Below are positions 7,314-14,524 of a stretch of 19,201 nucleotides of DNA, in pieces. Source of the DNA: JBHICC01 sp046759385. Lineage in GTDB: Bacteria; Pseudomonadota; Gammaproteobacteria; Acidiferrobacterales; SPGG2. The stretch is taken from assembly GCA_046759385.1 (NCBI GenBank), contig JBHICC010000045.1:1-19201 (forward strand), in the 5' to 3' direction. Below the pieces are notes generated by a model. The model did no database searches. It was given only the letters and a program-made list of their open reading frames with translations, and was not told where the DNA came from. The translations under genes and the position numbers were made by a program. Positions within the stretch are counted from its first letter, which is position 1. Every line of letters begins with the position of its first letter.

Positions 7314-8675
7314 TTACGTTGCTGGCACAGAAACAAGAATACGATAGAGAAGTCCCAACAGCGCGCAGCTGATGATCACAGGAATAACACCGATTCTGAA
7401 TTTGAACAGTGCGACGAACGCGATGGCGCCGATAACGGCTGAGAACCATTCGAATGCATCAGCGAAGCCTCGTGGCCACAAGACGTGGTAGGCAAAGAAT
7501 AGCGCGAGGTTCACAATGACCCCAACCACCGCCGCGGTGATCGCTGCCAGTGGGGCCGTGAACTTGATGTCATCACGCGTGGCCTCCACGGCCGGAGCAC
7601 CCACAAGGATGAGTAAAAAGGAAGGCAAGAATGTGAAGAATGTGGCGACTGTGGCGGCGGCGACACCGGCCCACCACACATTCTCTGGCCCGAAGATTTC
7701 CTTCGTCCAACCGCCAACAAAGCCGACAAACGTGACAATCATGATGAGCGGACCGGGTGTAGTCTCGCCCAGGGCGAGCCCATCGATCATCTGCGTGGCC
7801 GTTAGCCACTGGTAGTGTTCGACACCCCCCTGAAAAACGTAAGGCAACACCGCGTAAGCACCGCCAAATGTGACCAGTGCGGCCTTGGTGAAGAACCACC
7901 CCATCTGGGTTAACGTGCCGTCCCAGCCATAGCTTGCAAAAAGTGCAGCCATTACCGCTACCCAAACAAGTGCGCCGCAGACACCATATCGGATCACGCG
8001 CGCCCAGCTGAAACGAGTATGCTCGGCTAGCGGTGTATCGTCATCGATAAGCGCTGGACCATAGCCTGTACTGGCGTCTGTGTGGTTTCCCCCGACTCTG
8101 AACTTGTCCGGAACCACGCGCCCACCGACATAACCGGCAACACCTGCGCTCATGACGATGTAAGGAAACGGCACGTCGAATGCGAAGATCGCGGCAAATG
8201 CGGCTCCCGCGAGACTCCACAGCAGCGGGTTTTTCAAAGCGTGCGATCCGATGCGATAAGCCGCAAAAAGCACGATGGCTGTGACCGCAGGTTTGATGCC
8301 GTAGAGTGCCCCCGAGACAATCTGCGCATCCCCGTACGCGAGATAGACCCAGGTGAGCGCGACAAGAATGAAGGTGGAAGGCAAGACAAAAAGTGTGCCG
8401 GCGACGATCCCACCCCATGTTCCATGCAGTAGCCAGCCCAGGTATGTAGCAAGCTGCTGCGCCTCGGGTCCAGGCAGTACCATCGTATAGTTAAGCGCGT
8501 GGAGAAATCGCTTCTCTGAAATCCAACGCCGGCGCTCGACCAATTCCTGGTGCATCAGGCTGATTTGACCCGCGGGGCCGCCGAAGCTGATGAACCCCAG
8601 CTTGAGCCAATAGCTAACGGCATCGATGAGCGAGGGGGGTGACCCTTCTGTCATCGAGGTGTGCGAAACGGTCAT
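7314..8675 (-). CDS. chrA: chromate transporter ChrA (long-chain CHR family)
   Basis: The 453-residue membrane protein has the two tandem chromate-transporter domains of long-chain CHR proteins. The N-terminal half shows FGGPAGQI at 31-38, MVLPGPEAQQLA around 65-76 and a hydrophobic run ending in FVLPSTFILVAL. The C-terminal half repeats the pattern with TFGGAYAVLPY at about 269-279, ETTPGPLIMIVTF at 304-316 and FLPSFLLILVG. Known members export chromate from the cytoplasm. Some homologues may handle other oxyanions, so the substrate is assigned by family only. The ATG at 8675 follows the methyltransferase stop by 3 bases with no Shine-Dalgarno sequence, which implies translational coupling. 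The rhodanese gene follows. No ChrB regulator is present in the window. Confidence 0.93.
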   Translation of the reverse strand: MTVSHTSMTEGSPPSLIDAVSYWLKLGFISFGGPAGQISLMHQELVERRRWISEKRFLHALNYTMVLPGPEAQQLATYLGWLLHGTWGGIVAGTLFVLPSTFILVALTWVYLAYGDAQIVSGALYGIKPAVTAIVLFAAYRIGSHALKNPLLWSLAGAAFAAIFAFDVPFPYIVMSAGVAGYVGGRVVPDKFRVGGNHTDASTGYGPALIDDDTPLAEHTRFSWARVIRYGVCGALVWVAVMAALFASYGWDGTLTQMGWFFTKAALVTFGGAYAVLPYVFQGGVEHYQWLTATQMIDGLALGETTPGPLIMIVTFVGFVGGWTKEIFGPENVWWAGVAAATVATFFTFLPSFLLILVGAPAVEATRDDIKFTAPLAAITAAVVGVIVNLALFFAYHVLWPRGFADAFEWFSAVIGAIAFVALFKFRIGVIPVIISCALLGLLYRILVSVPAT

Positions 8676-8678
8676 CGA

Positions 8679-9896
8679 TCAGGCAAGGGCAAGCCGGCTG
8701 CGCCGGTCCTGCATGCTGAAGCCTAGCAGGCGTGATTCCACGCTACGCCCCAAGGCAATCACCTTATGAAGCTCCCCCATCTGCGCCGGTGAGGTCAGGC
8801 GATCTACCTGGTGCATGAGTTCCAGGTGTGCGCGTCCGCCATCGGGATCATGCGCGGCTAAAGTGTCGTCAAGACCACTGGACAACAGAAACGCTGCCTG
8901 GCTGGTGTATCCGAAGAGTGAAAGTCCGGCTTCGCGGCCAGCTTGCGCGATCGCGCTGAAATCCACATGCGCGGTGATGTCCTGTAGGCCGACAAGGATC
9001 AACGGGTTGTCGTGACTTCGGTGGCGGTAATGACACATCAACGTACCCTCGTGTCTCTGTGGATGGTAAAACTCGGTGCGCGGGAAGCCATAGTCGATAA
9101 GCAACAACACGCCACGCGTGAGCGTTCTCCCGACACTCCTAACCCAGGCCTCGGCATGCAGACCGATCTCGGAGTTGTACCCTCGCGGTAGCGCGAGCGG
9201 CTGCACACGATCGTCAATTACTTGCGACGCGGAAACGTCGATCCAGGCGAATCGATCATCACGCCACGTAACCCTGAGTTCGCGGATGCCATCGTCGCTG
9301 ACGCGAAAACGATGCACCGGCATCGAATCGAGCACTTCATTGCCTAGTACAACGCCTTGGAGCGGCCCATGCGATAGTCCCGCTAGCCATTCGACGCACG
9401 TGGCCAGATGCGGCAGCTTACGATTGATCAGCTCGCGCTGTCGATGTTTAAGCGCCGCGCTTACCTCGAGGATATAGTAGTGGTCGGGCAAGCAATCTAG
9501 ATGCTCTAGTGCACGCAACAGATCGACACATAAAACGCCACTACCGGCACCTACTTCAATGATGTCGCCGCCACCGAGCTCGGCTATGACCTGTTGACAC
9601 TGTCGAGCGAGGCAATGCGCAAATACTGGGGATAGCTCGGGCGCAGTAATGAAATCACCCGCCTCGCCAAACTTACGTGTTGACCTTCGGTAGTAGCCTA
9701 GCTCCGGTGCATAAAGTGCCAGCTCCATAAAGCGCGCAAAGTCAATACTGCCACCGCAGGCGCTGATTTCCTCACGTATCACGGCGACGAGACGATCGCC
9801 GTGCGCACACTCCTCCTCACTAGGTGTGGGCAATGAGCCCGCGCACCGCGCAGCTTCCTGGAAGACATGACGCCCAGAAAAAGAAGGCTCAGTCAT
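8679..9896 (-). CDS. MidA/NDUFAF7-family SAM-dependent methyltransferase
   Basis: The 405-residue protein belongs to the COG1565 (Methyltransf_28) family. Seen in order are IDFARFMELALYAPELGYY at about 51-69, GEAGDFITAPELSPVF at 77-92, the SAM-binding motif IIEVGAGSGVLCVDLL at about 112-127, GNEVLDSMPVHRF and LLIDYGFPRTEFYH. The mitochondrial member NDUFAF7 dimethylates an arginine of complex I subunit NDUFS2. The bacterial substrate is not established, so a protein arginine methyltransferase role is inference. It starts at the ATG 9896, diverges from the pteridine reductase, and is followed on the same strand by chrA after 3 bases. There is no Shine-Dalgarno sequence; a promoter candidate ends 9 nt before the ATG. 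Confidence 0.9.
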   Translation of the reverse strand: MTEPSFSGRHVFQEAARCAGSLPTPSEEECAHGDRLVAVIREEISACGGSIDFARFMELALYAPELGYYRRSTRKFGEAGDFITAPELSPVFAHCLARQCQQVIAELGGGDIIEVGAGSGVLCVDLLRALEHLDCLPDHYYILEVSAALKHRQRELINRKLPHLATCVEWLAGLSHGPLQGVVLGNEVLDSMPVHRFRVSDDGIRELRVTWRDDRFAWIDVSASQVIDDRVQPLALPRGYNSEIGLHAEAWVRSVGRTLTRGVLLLIDYGFPRTEFYHPQRHEGTLMCHYRHRSHDNPLILVGLQDITAHVDFSAIAQAGREAGLSLFGYTSQAAFLLSSGLDDTLAAHDPDGGRAHLELMHQVDRLTSPAQMGELHKVIALGRSVESRLLGFSMQDRRSRLALA

Positions 9897-9905
9897 AGCG
9901 TTTGG

Positions 9906-9934
9906 AGTTTAACGAGATTAAGCGGTATTGTCTT
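9906..9934 (-). promoter_or_regulatory. promoter candidate for the midA-like gene and chrA operon
   Basis: Read on the minus strand, AAGACA (9934-9929) and TAAACT (9911-9906) are 17 nt apart, each matching four of six consensus bases. The -10 ends 9 nt before the ATG at 9896. The same AAGACA-17 spacing occurs before folB. Confidence 0.4.
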
Positions 9935-9962
9935 ACAGTGAAAATCGATTAGGAGTGTAAGT

Positions 9963-10715
9963 GTGGCGCAACCCGCGACTGTAGACAAAGTTGTTTTGAT
10001 TACAGGCGCTGCACGTCGTATTGGTGCGCAGATCGCTCGTACCTTGCACGCGAGGGGGATGAAGCTCGTCATCCACTATAATGCCTCAGCAGAGGAAGCG
10101 CGAGCGCTCCAGCGAGACCTTGAACAATCACGGGGCAATTCAGTTTCGCTCGTTCAAGCTGATCTTTTGGCTGGGGTCACGGTACTACATGATCTAGTCG
10201 AGCAGGCAACGCGGGCATTTGGCCGGATCGACGTGCTCATTAACAACGCCTCAACCTTTTACCCAACGCCTTTGACGGAAGCTGCGGAAGACGACTGGGA
10301 GCGCTTGGTTGGTACTAACTTAAAAGCGCCATTCTTCCTCGCACAAGCCGCTGCAACGCAGTTGCAAGAAACCCGGGGCTGCATCGTCAATATCGCCGAC
10401 ATCTACGGCGAACGCCCGCTGAAGCGCTATCCGATCTACAGCATCGCTAAGGCCGGTGTCATCATGCTCACACAATCGTTAGCTCGTGAACTCGGGCCGG
10501 ATGTACGGGTCAATGCAGTCGCACCAGGCGCTATCCTGTGGCCGGAGAGTGGGTTAGACGAAGCCCTTAAGGAGCGAATTATTGCCCGCACCGCCCTTAA
10601 GCGCATGGGCACGCCCGACGATATCGCGCGCACGGTGCTATTCTTGATTGATGATGCGAGCTATATCACAGGTCAGCTTATCCCAGTGGACGGCGGCCGG
10701 GGTATCGTGCAGTGA
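9963..10715 (+). CDS. folM: FolM/PTR1-type pteridine reductase (SDR)
   Basis: This 250-residue classical SDR is a likely NADPH-dependent dihydromonapterin/dihydropteridine reductase. Support comes from the TGX3RXG motif (TGAARRIG, 14-21) that marks pteridine reductases, NNAS at 94-97, and the active site: Y159 and K163 form YxxxK, and the usual SDR serine is replaced by D146, exactly 13 residues before the tyrosine, as in Leishmania PTR1 (D181/Y194). The GTG start at 9963 is well supported by AGGAG at 9951-9955 with 7-nt spacing. folB and folK lie within 1.5 kb, which fits a pterin role. E. coli FolM supplies tetrahydromonapterin. Another SDR function cannot be fully excluded, but the Asp substitution and the neighbours argue for pterins. 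Confidence 0.88.
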   Translation: MAQPATVDKVVLITGAARRIGAQIARTLHARGMKLVIHYNASAEEARALQRDLEQSRGNSVSLVQADLLAGVTVLHDLVEQATRAFGRIDVLINNASTFYPTPLTEAAEDDWERLVGTNLKAPFFLAQAAATQLQETRGCIVNIADIYGERPLKRYPIYSIAKAGVIMLTQSLARELGPDVRVNAVAPGAILWPESGLDEALKERIIARTALKRMGTPDDIARTVLFLIDDASYITGQLIPVDGGRGIVQ

Positions 10716-10722
10716 TGCTGGC

Positions 10723-11193
10723 TTGGTCCGATCCTTAGTTCTCATTGCTGTGCTGTCCTGGGCTGTCGCACTCAGGTGCGACGTAGCGAGCGGCGCGCAG
10801 GTCTCCCGCTGGACAGACGACCACGGTCAGGTGCATTTCTCCGATCGACCTCCGCAAGCCGGCAACGCGCAGAATGTTGAAGTGAAATCCTACACGGGGA
10901 CAGCGAACATCTCGGTCGTTCCGGGGGGTTATCCCACTACAACAGCGCAAGTGCAGATGCTGAGTGCAACCTGGTGCGGCGTTTGCAAGAAAGCCAAAGC
11001 CTATCTAAAGAAACTAGGAGTGCCATTCGTGGAGCATGACGTCGAGCGTGATGATATGGGCAAGCGCGAGTACAAGCGGCTTAAAGGACGCGGCGTGCCA
11101 ATCATACTGGTCGGAGATCGGCGCATGAATGGGTTCAGTGCAACCAAACTCGAGCAGATGCTGAGGCAAGCAGGCTTGCTCAAGCAACCGTAG
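10723..11193 (+). CDS. secreted DUF4124-glutaredoxin fusion protein
   Basis: The product (156 residues from a TTG at 10723) has a probable signal peptide (VRS then a hydrophobic run to about residue 17), a short DUF4124 segment (VSRWTDDHGQVHFSDRPP, about 27-44), a linker, and a glutaredoxin domain with the CGVC redox motif at 85-88, the cis-proline loop GVP at 124-126 and a final MNGFSATKLEQML helix. The domain order and export signal suggest a periplasmic thiol-disulfide protein. The open frame extends to an ATG at 10648, overlapping the pteridine reductase by 68 bases, but that start would place 25 non-signal residues before the hydrophobic stretch. A GTG at 10750 is a third option, so the start is uncertain. 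It lies 7 bases after the folM stop and is probably co-transcribed. Its partner is unknown. Confidence 0.85.
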   Translation: MVRSLVLIAVLSWAVALRCDVASGAQVSRWTDDHGQVHFSDRPPQAGNAQNVEVKSYTGTANISVVPGGYPTTTAQVQMLSATWCGVCKKAKAYLKKLGVPFVEHDVERDDMGKREYKRLKGRGVPIILVGDRRMNGFSATKLEQMLRQAGLLKQP

Positions 11194-11203
11194 CCGCCCG
11201 ATA

Positions 11204-11704
11204 TTAACCCCCAAGTCCGAAGTCAAACGCTACTGGCCACAATGCCTGCTCACGGTGGTTAAACGTGCGCCACATCTCGCCGATGGTTGTTCCCGTCTCC
11301 GGGTGTTTATACCGGGCGGCGATCTCGGCGAGTGGCTTCAAAACGAAGGCGTACTGCCGAATCTCTGGGCGCGGAACGTCGAAGTCCTCGCCGTGCTGGC
11401 ACAGGTGGCCATAGAGCAGCAGATCCAGGTCCAGTGTACGCGACTCAGGAGCGCGGCCACCACGTTCGCGCCCACACTCGTGCTCTATCCTCACTAACCG
11501 TTTTGCTACCTCTTCGATCGGGTGGTCAGTGTCAAAGCCCGCTACCAGGTTATAGAAGTTGTGCCCGTCGAAGCCAATCGCTCCGCTCTCGTAGACGGTC
11601 GAAAGCGCGAGTGGTCGATAAAGCGCATCGAGCAATTTGACCGCCGTTCGTACATTTTTGTCCCGATCGATGTTGCTGCCAATGCTCACAAAGACGCGCG
11701 GCAT
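11204..11704 (-). CDS. folK: 2-amino-4-hydroxy-6-hydroxymethyldihydropteridine pyrophosphokinase
   Basis: FolK transfers pyrophosphate from ATP to 6-hydroxymethyl-7,8-dihydropterin in folate synthesis. The 166-residue protein shows VSIGSNID at 6-13, NFYNLV at 49-54 near the pterin site, the signature RTLDLDLLLYG at 89-99 with metal-binding D92 and D94, and PRPEIRQYAFVLKPLAEI after it. Length is normal for the family (about 160). It starts at the ATG 11704, 16 bases after the folB stop, so folB-folK form a two-gene operon. This supplies successive steps: FolB makes the hydroxymethylpterin and FolK activates it. Its stop faces that of the glutaredoxin gene with 10 bases between. No clear Shine-Dalgarno sequence is seen. 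Confidence 0.96.
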   Translation of the reverse strand: MPRVFVSIGSNIDRDKNVRTAVKLLDALYRPLALSTVYESGAIGFDGHNFYNLVAGFDTDHPIEEVAKRLVRIEHECGRERGGRAPESRTLDLDLLLYGHLCQHGEDFDVPRPEIRQYAFVLKPLAEIAARYKHPETGTTIGEMWRTFNHREQALWPVAFDFGLGG

Positions 11705-11720
11705 GGTGCGTAAGGGTGTG

Positions 11721-12077
11721 CTAGTCTCGGCTTCCGCGTTCGATCACAACACCGACGTCTAAAGCACCGCGCACCGCGCCTTTCTTGTTCACGCGCACGC
11801 GCACCCAGGGGACGTTGAACTCGGTGATGACGGTCTCGGCGATCCTCTCGGCCAGCGTTTCCACCAGTCGAAACTCAGAGTTGCCAACATACTCGATAAG
11901 CCATTTTGCTACAGCTTTGTAATCCAGTGTGTCTTCAAGAAGATCGCGCCGCGCCGCGGCCTTGACGTCGGCTGCCATATCGAGATCGATAATGACGGTT
12001 TGTTTGATTCGGCGCTCCCACTCCCACACGCCGATGGTGCAGGGAATTTTCAGGTCGCGAAGATAAACAATGTCCAT
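11721..12077 (-). CDS. folB: dihydroneopterin aldolase
   Basis: FolB cleaves 7,8-dihydroneopterin to 6-hydroxymethyl-7,8-dihydropterin and glycolaldehyde. The 118-residue product closely follows E. coli FolB: MDIVYLRDLK start, TIGVWEWE with the conserved glutamate E21, LDYKAVAK with Y53, LVETLAERIAE with pterin-binding E73, and NKKGAVRGALDVGVVIERG with the catalytic lysine at about K98. The ATG at 12077 gives the standard N-terminus without a Shine-Dalgarno sequence. It diverges from plsY with 75 bases between the starts, an arrangement common in gammaproteobacteria, and is followed by folK. Confidence 0.96.
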   Translation of the reverse strand: MDIVYLRDLKIPCTIGVWEWERRIKQTVIIDLDMAADVKAAARRDLLEDTLDYKAVAKWLIEYVGNSEFRLVETLAERIAETVITEFNVPWVRVRVNKKGAVRGALDVGVVIERGSRD

Positions 12078-12087
12078 AGGGCTCGCG

Positions 12088-12116
12088 AATATAGCGGAAA
12101 TCCAAGATTCTGTCTT
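12088..12116 (-). promoter_or_regulatory. promoter candidate for folB-folK
   Basis: Read on the minus strand, AAGACA (12116-12111, four of six) and TATATT (12093-12088, five of six) are 17 nt apart. The -10 ends 10 nt before the folB ATG, so the 5' leader would be only a few bases. Confidence 0.5.
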
Positions 12117-12143
12117 GACGTTGTCTTGGCGAAGACTTCCAAT
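12115..12143 (+). promoter_or_regulatory. promoter candidate for plsY
   Basis: TTGACG (12115-12120, five of six) and TCCAAT (12138-12143, four of six) are 17 nt apart. The -10 ends 9 nt before the plsY ATG. The -35 overlaps the folB -35 by two bases. Confidence 0.4.
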
Positions 12144-12152
12144 ATCTCGACG

Positions 12153-12746
12153 ATGGAATATCTACTATTGCCACTGGCGTATCTCTTCGGATCGATTTCG
12201 ACCGCGGTGCTCATCGCGCGGCTGAAGCGCATCGAGGATCCGCGCAACGTCGGCTCTGGTAATCCGGGCGCTACCAATATCCTGCGTTATGGCGGTAAGA
12301 CTGCAGCTGTGGTGACTTTGCTCGGTGATGTGTTGAAAGGCGTCATCCCCGTGTTGATCGCGCGTGCCATCACCAATGACCCGATTGTGCTGGTGCTAGT
12401 GGGCCTCATGGCTTTTCTCGGTCACCTCTATCCCATTTTCTTCGGCTTTAAGGGCGGCAAGGGTGTCGCGACGGCATTGGGTGTCTGGCTTGCGTTGAGC
12501 CCATACGTCGCACTCGCCTTGGTGGCGACATGGCTCATTGTCGCTGCAGCCTCGCGCTATTCATCGCTGTCGGCTGTAATAGGCGCCGTGCTCGCTCCTG
12601 CCTACGTGTGGTGGCTCGTGGGGAGCTGGCCTTACCTGGCAGTCATGGCCGTGATGTCGATCCTCCTGATCTATCGACACCGCAGCAACATCCAAAACCT
12701 GCTAAGCGGCAAGGAAAGCAAAATCGGTCGCGCGGCGAGTGGCTGA
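12153..12746 (+). CDS. plsY: acyl-phosphate:glycerol-3-phosphate acyltransferase PlsY
   Basis: PlsY is the inner-membrane enzyme that acylates glycerol-3-phosphate from acyl-phosphate, starting phosphatidic acid synthesis with PlsX. The 197-residue product has the family's conserved cytosolic motifs: GSGNPGATNILR at 34-45, GHLYPIFFGFKGGKGVATAL at 90-109, and RHRSNIQNLLSGKE near 179-192, with about five hydrophobic segments between. The frame is open back to 12000, but the ATG at 12153 places the first membrane segment at the N-terminus as in known PlsY proteins. No Shine-Dalgarno sequence precedes it. It diverges from folB and its stop is 7 bases from the convergent NUDIX gene. Confidence 0.96.
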   Translation: MEYLLLPLAYLFGSISTAVLIARLKRIEDPRNVGSGNPGATNILRYGGKTAAVVTLLGDVLKGVIPVLIARAITNDPIVLVLVGLMAFLGHLYPIFFGFKGGKGVATALGVWLALSPYVALALVATWLIVAAASRYSSLSAVIGAVLAPAYVWWLVGSWPYLAVMAVMSILLIYRHRSNIQNLLSGKESKIGRAASG

Positions 12747-12753
12747 TGACGCC

Positions 12754-13335
12754 CTAGCCGCGATGTGTCAGCACACTCACCTTGTACGAGCTCCCATTCC
12801 CGGGCTGGCGTACGATGTCACCGACGTGAGTACGGTAAGCGCCATCGCCCCGGTCTTTGAAGTAGAGCTTTAACGTTTCCGTGATCACCCGAAAAGCTAG
12901 TCCGTCCCATGGTATGTCTTCCTCACGGAACAGTTCGACCTTCAAGCTTTCATGGCCTGGCGCGTAGTCGAGATCGAGCACCCGAGCACGGTAAATCAGA
13001 TAGACCTGGTCGATATGCGGTAGGTTGAAGACCGTGTAGAGTGCACCGACCCTAACGTGTGCTCGGGCCTCTTCCACCGTTTCGCGCAACGCTGCCTGGG
13101 CGGTGGTCTCGCCCTTCTCCATAAAACCTGCTGGCAAGGTCCATAGGCCGTGGCGAGGCTCGATCGCTCGTTGGCACAGTAAGATCTGGTCTTGCCACTC
13201 TGGGATACAGCCGGCGACGATGCGTGGATTCTGGTAGTGGATCGTTTCGCAAGCACCGCAGACATAGCGCGGCAGGGTATCGCCAGGGGGAACACGCAAG
13301 CTAACAGGTGCGCCGCAATTACTGCAAAAGTTCAC
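12754..13335 (-). CDS. zinc-ribbon NUDIX hydrolase
   Basis: The 193-residue protein joins an N-terminal zinc ribbon (FCSNCG with C4 and C7, CGAC with C26 and C29) to a NUDIX domain. The NUDIX box runs from G70 (GFMEKGETTAQAALRETVEE), with the catalytic REtvEE core; the usual glycine after EE is replaced by Arg/Ala. Nudix hydrolases cleave nucleoside diphosphates linked to another group; an ADP-ribose or NADH-type substrate is possible but not shown. The GTG at 13335 is chosen because relatives start just before the first zinc-ribbon cysteine. An in-frame GTG at 13386 would add 17 residues. A -10-like TATAAA lies about 70 bases upstream. It lies downstream of tsaD on the same strand, 94 bases away. 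Confidence 0.88.
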   Translation of the reverse strand: MNFCSNCGAPVSLRVPPGDTLPRYVCGACETIHYQNPRIVAGCIPEWQDQILLCQRAIEPRHGLWTLPAGFMEKGETTAQAALRETVEEARAHVRVGALYTVFNLPHIDQVYLIYRARVLDLDYAPGHESLKVELFREEDIPWDGLAFRVITETLKLYFKDRGDGAYRTHVGDIVRQPGNGSSYKVSVLTHRG

Positions 13336-13402
13336 GATACCAGGTCGGATTGTGAAGTTTAGAGTAGGCCCGGTTGACCACGGCACCCAGGAACCCAGCG
13401 AT

Positions 13403-13408
13403 TTTATA
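13403..13408 (-). promoter_or_regulatory. -10 element candidate for the NUDIX gene
   Basis: On the minus strand TATAAA (13408-13403) matches five of six -10 bases and lies between the tsaD stop and the NUDIX start. No convincing -35 hexamer sits at 16-18 nt, so the call is weak. A start near 13396 would leave a leader of about 60 nt before the GTG at 13335. Confidence 0.3.
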
Positions 13409-13429
13409 CTACGACCTTATCATGATCGC

Positions 13430-14446
13430 TCAGTGCACCGGAGGCAGGGCATCGATTTCCCAGCGCGGGAATGCACTGAAAGGAAGCGCTTCCCTCTGGC
13501 CTGCTGCGATTCGCAGATACCCCGCATAGGCGATCATAGCGCCATTGTCTGTACAGAATTCCTGGCGCGGATAGTACATATCCGTCTGCTGTGCAATTGC
13601 CATACTAGCCATTCTTTCACGCAGCCGCTGATTGGCACTGACCCCACCGGCCACCACCAGCCGCTCGTAGCCGGTTTCCTTTAGGCCTCGTTCAGATTTG
13701 ATGACCAATGTCTCTACGGCCGCCTCTTGGAACGCATGGGCCACATCGGCGATCGTCTGTGTGTTCAAGGGCTTTCCCGATACTGCATTGACCACGGCTG
13801 TTTTGAGACCGCTGAAGCTGAAGCTGAGTCCAGGTCTCTCAGTCATCGGCCGTGGAAAACGAAAACGGCCTGCTTCGCCCTGCTCGGCGACGCGTGCGAT
13901 CGCAGGGCCACCCGGGTAGCCCAGGCCCAGGAGTTTGGCCGTCTTGTCGAAAGCCTCGCCAACGGCATCGTCGACCGACTCGCCCAGCACGGTGTAATCG
14001 CCGACTCCGCGCACATCTGCCAGTATGGTGTGGCCGCCCGAAACCAACAGCGCGAGAAACGGGAAGCGCGGTCGGCGCGGCTCGAGCATGGGCGACAGCA
14101 GATGGCCTTCCATATGGTGTACAGCAACTGTGGGTACCTGCCAGGCAAAGGCGAGCGAGCGGCCAATGGCGGCTCCCACCAGCAACGCACCCACCAGGCC
14201 GGGGCCGGCGGTATAGGCCAGTCCGTGGATATTGCCAGGACCGGTCTGCGCCTCCTCCATTACTGCCTTGATCAAGGGCAGCACCTTCTGCACGTGATCC
14301 CGGGACGCGATTTCCGGCACGATGCCGCCGTAGCGCGCGTGCAGCCGAACCTGGGAGTAAAGCCGGTGCGCCAGCAGGCCGCGGTCCGAGTCGTAGAGAG
14401 CCACGCCCGTGTCGTCGCAAGAGGTCTCGAGTCCGAGTACACGCAT
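13430..14446 (-). CDS. tsaD: tRNA N6-threonylcarbamoyladenosine synthase subunit TsaD
   Basis: TsaD transfers the threonylcarbamoyl group to A37 of ANN-decoding tRNAs, working with TsaB and TsaE. The 338-residue protein shows ETSCDDTGVALYD at 7-19, YGGIVPEIASRDH at 39-51, the metal-binding VHHMEGH with H111 and H115, LVSGGHT at 134-140 and TDNGAMIAYAG with D300, all at positions matching E. coli TsaD (337 residues). The ATG at 14446 gives the canonical MRVLGLETSCD start. It diverges from rpsU, a conserved arrangement in gammaproteobacteria. The tRNA at the end of the window, an AUA decoder, would be among its natural substrates. No Shine-Dalgarno sequence precedes the ATG. Confidence 0.97.
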   Translation of the reverse strand: MRVLGLETSCDDTGVALYDSDRGLLAHRLYSQVRLHARYGGIVPEIASRDHVQKVLPLIKAVMEEAQTGPGNIHGLAYTAGPGLVGALLVGAAIGRSLAFAWQVPTVAVHHMEGHLLSPMLEPRRPRFPFLALLVSGGHTILADVRGVGDYTVLGESVDDAVGEAFDKTAKLLGLGYPGGPAIARVAEQGEAGRFRFPRPMTERPGLSFSFSGLKTAVVNAVSGKPLNTQTIADVAHAFQEAAVETLVIKSERGLKETGYERLVVAGGVSANQRLRERMASMAIAQQTDMYYPRQEFCTDNGAMIAYAGYLRIAAGQREALPFSAFPRWEIDALPPVH

Positions 14447-14453
14447 GGCGCCT

Positions 14454-14483
14454 ATTCTGGAAGCAGATAGCGGTGACTCGCAA
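14454..14483 (-). promoter_or_regulatory. promoter candidate for tsaD
   Basis: On the minus strand TTGCGA (14483-14478) and CAGAAT (14459-14454) are 18 nt apart, four of six matches each. The -10 ends 7 nt before the tsaD ATG. The segment AGAATAGgCGCCATG closely resembles AGAATAGcCGCCATG at the dnaG start. Confidence 0.35.
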
Positions 14484-14495
14484 GTCCCACCTGGG

Positions 14496-14524
14496 TGTAC
14501 AAACGGTGCCTGAGCCTATAGAAT
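14496..14524 (+). promoter_or_regulatory. promoter candidate for the rpsU-yqeY-dnaG-rpoD operon
   Basis: TGTACA (14496-14501, four of six) and TAGAAT (14519-14524, five of six) are 17 nt apart. The discriminator that follows is CGCGCGC, the GC-rich type linked to stringent control of ribosomal genes. Transcription starting near 14531 would give a leader of about 135 nt containing a 6-bp stem (14577-14582 with 14597-14602). No LexA-type box is seen in this region. Confidence 0.5.

Noticed and set aside
12000..12152. Extended plsY start at 12000
   Set aside because: It would overlap folB and add about 51 non-membrane residues; the ATG at 12153 gives the standard PlsY N-terminus.
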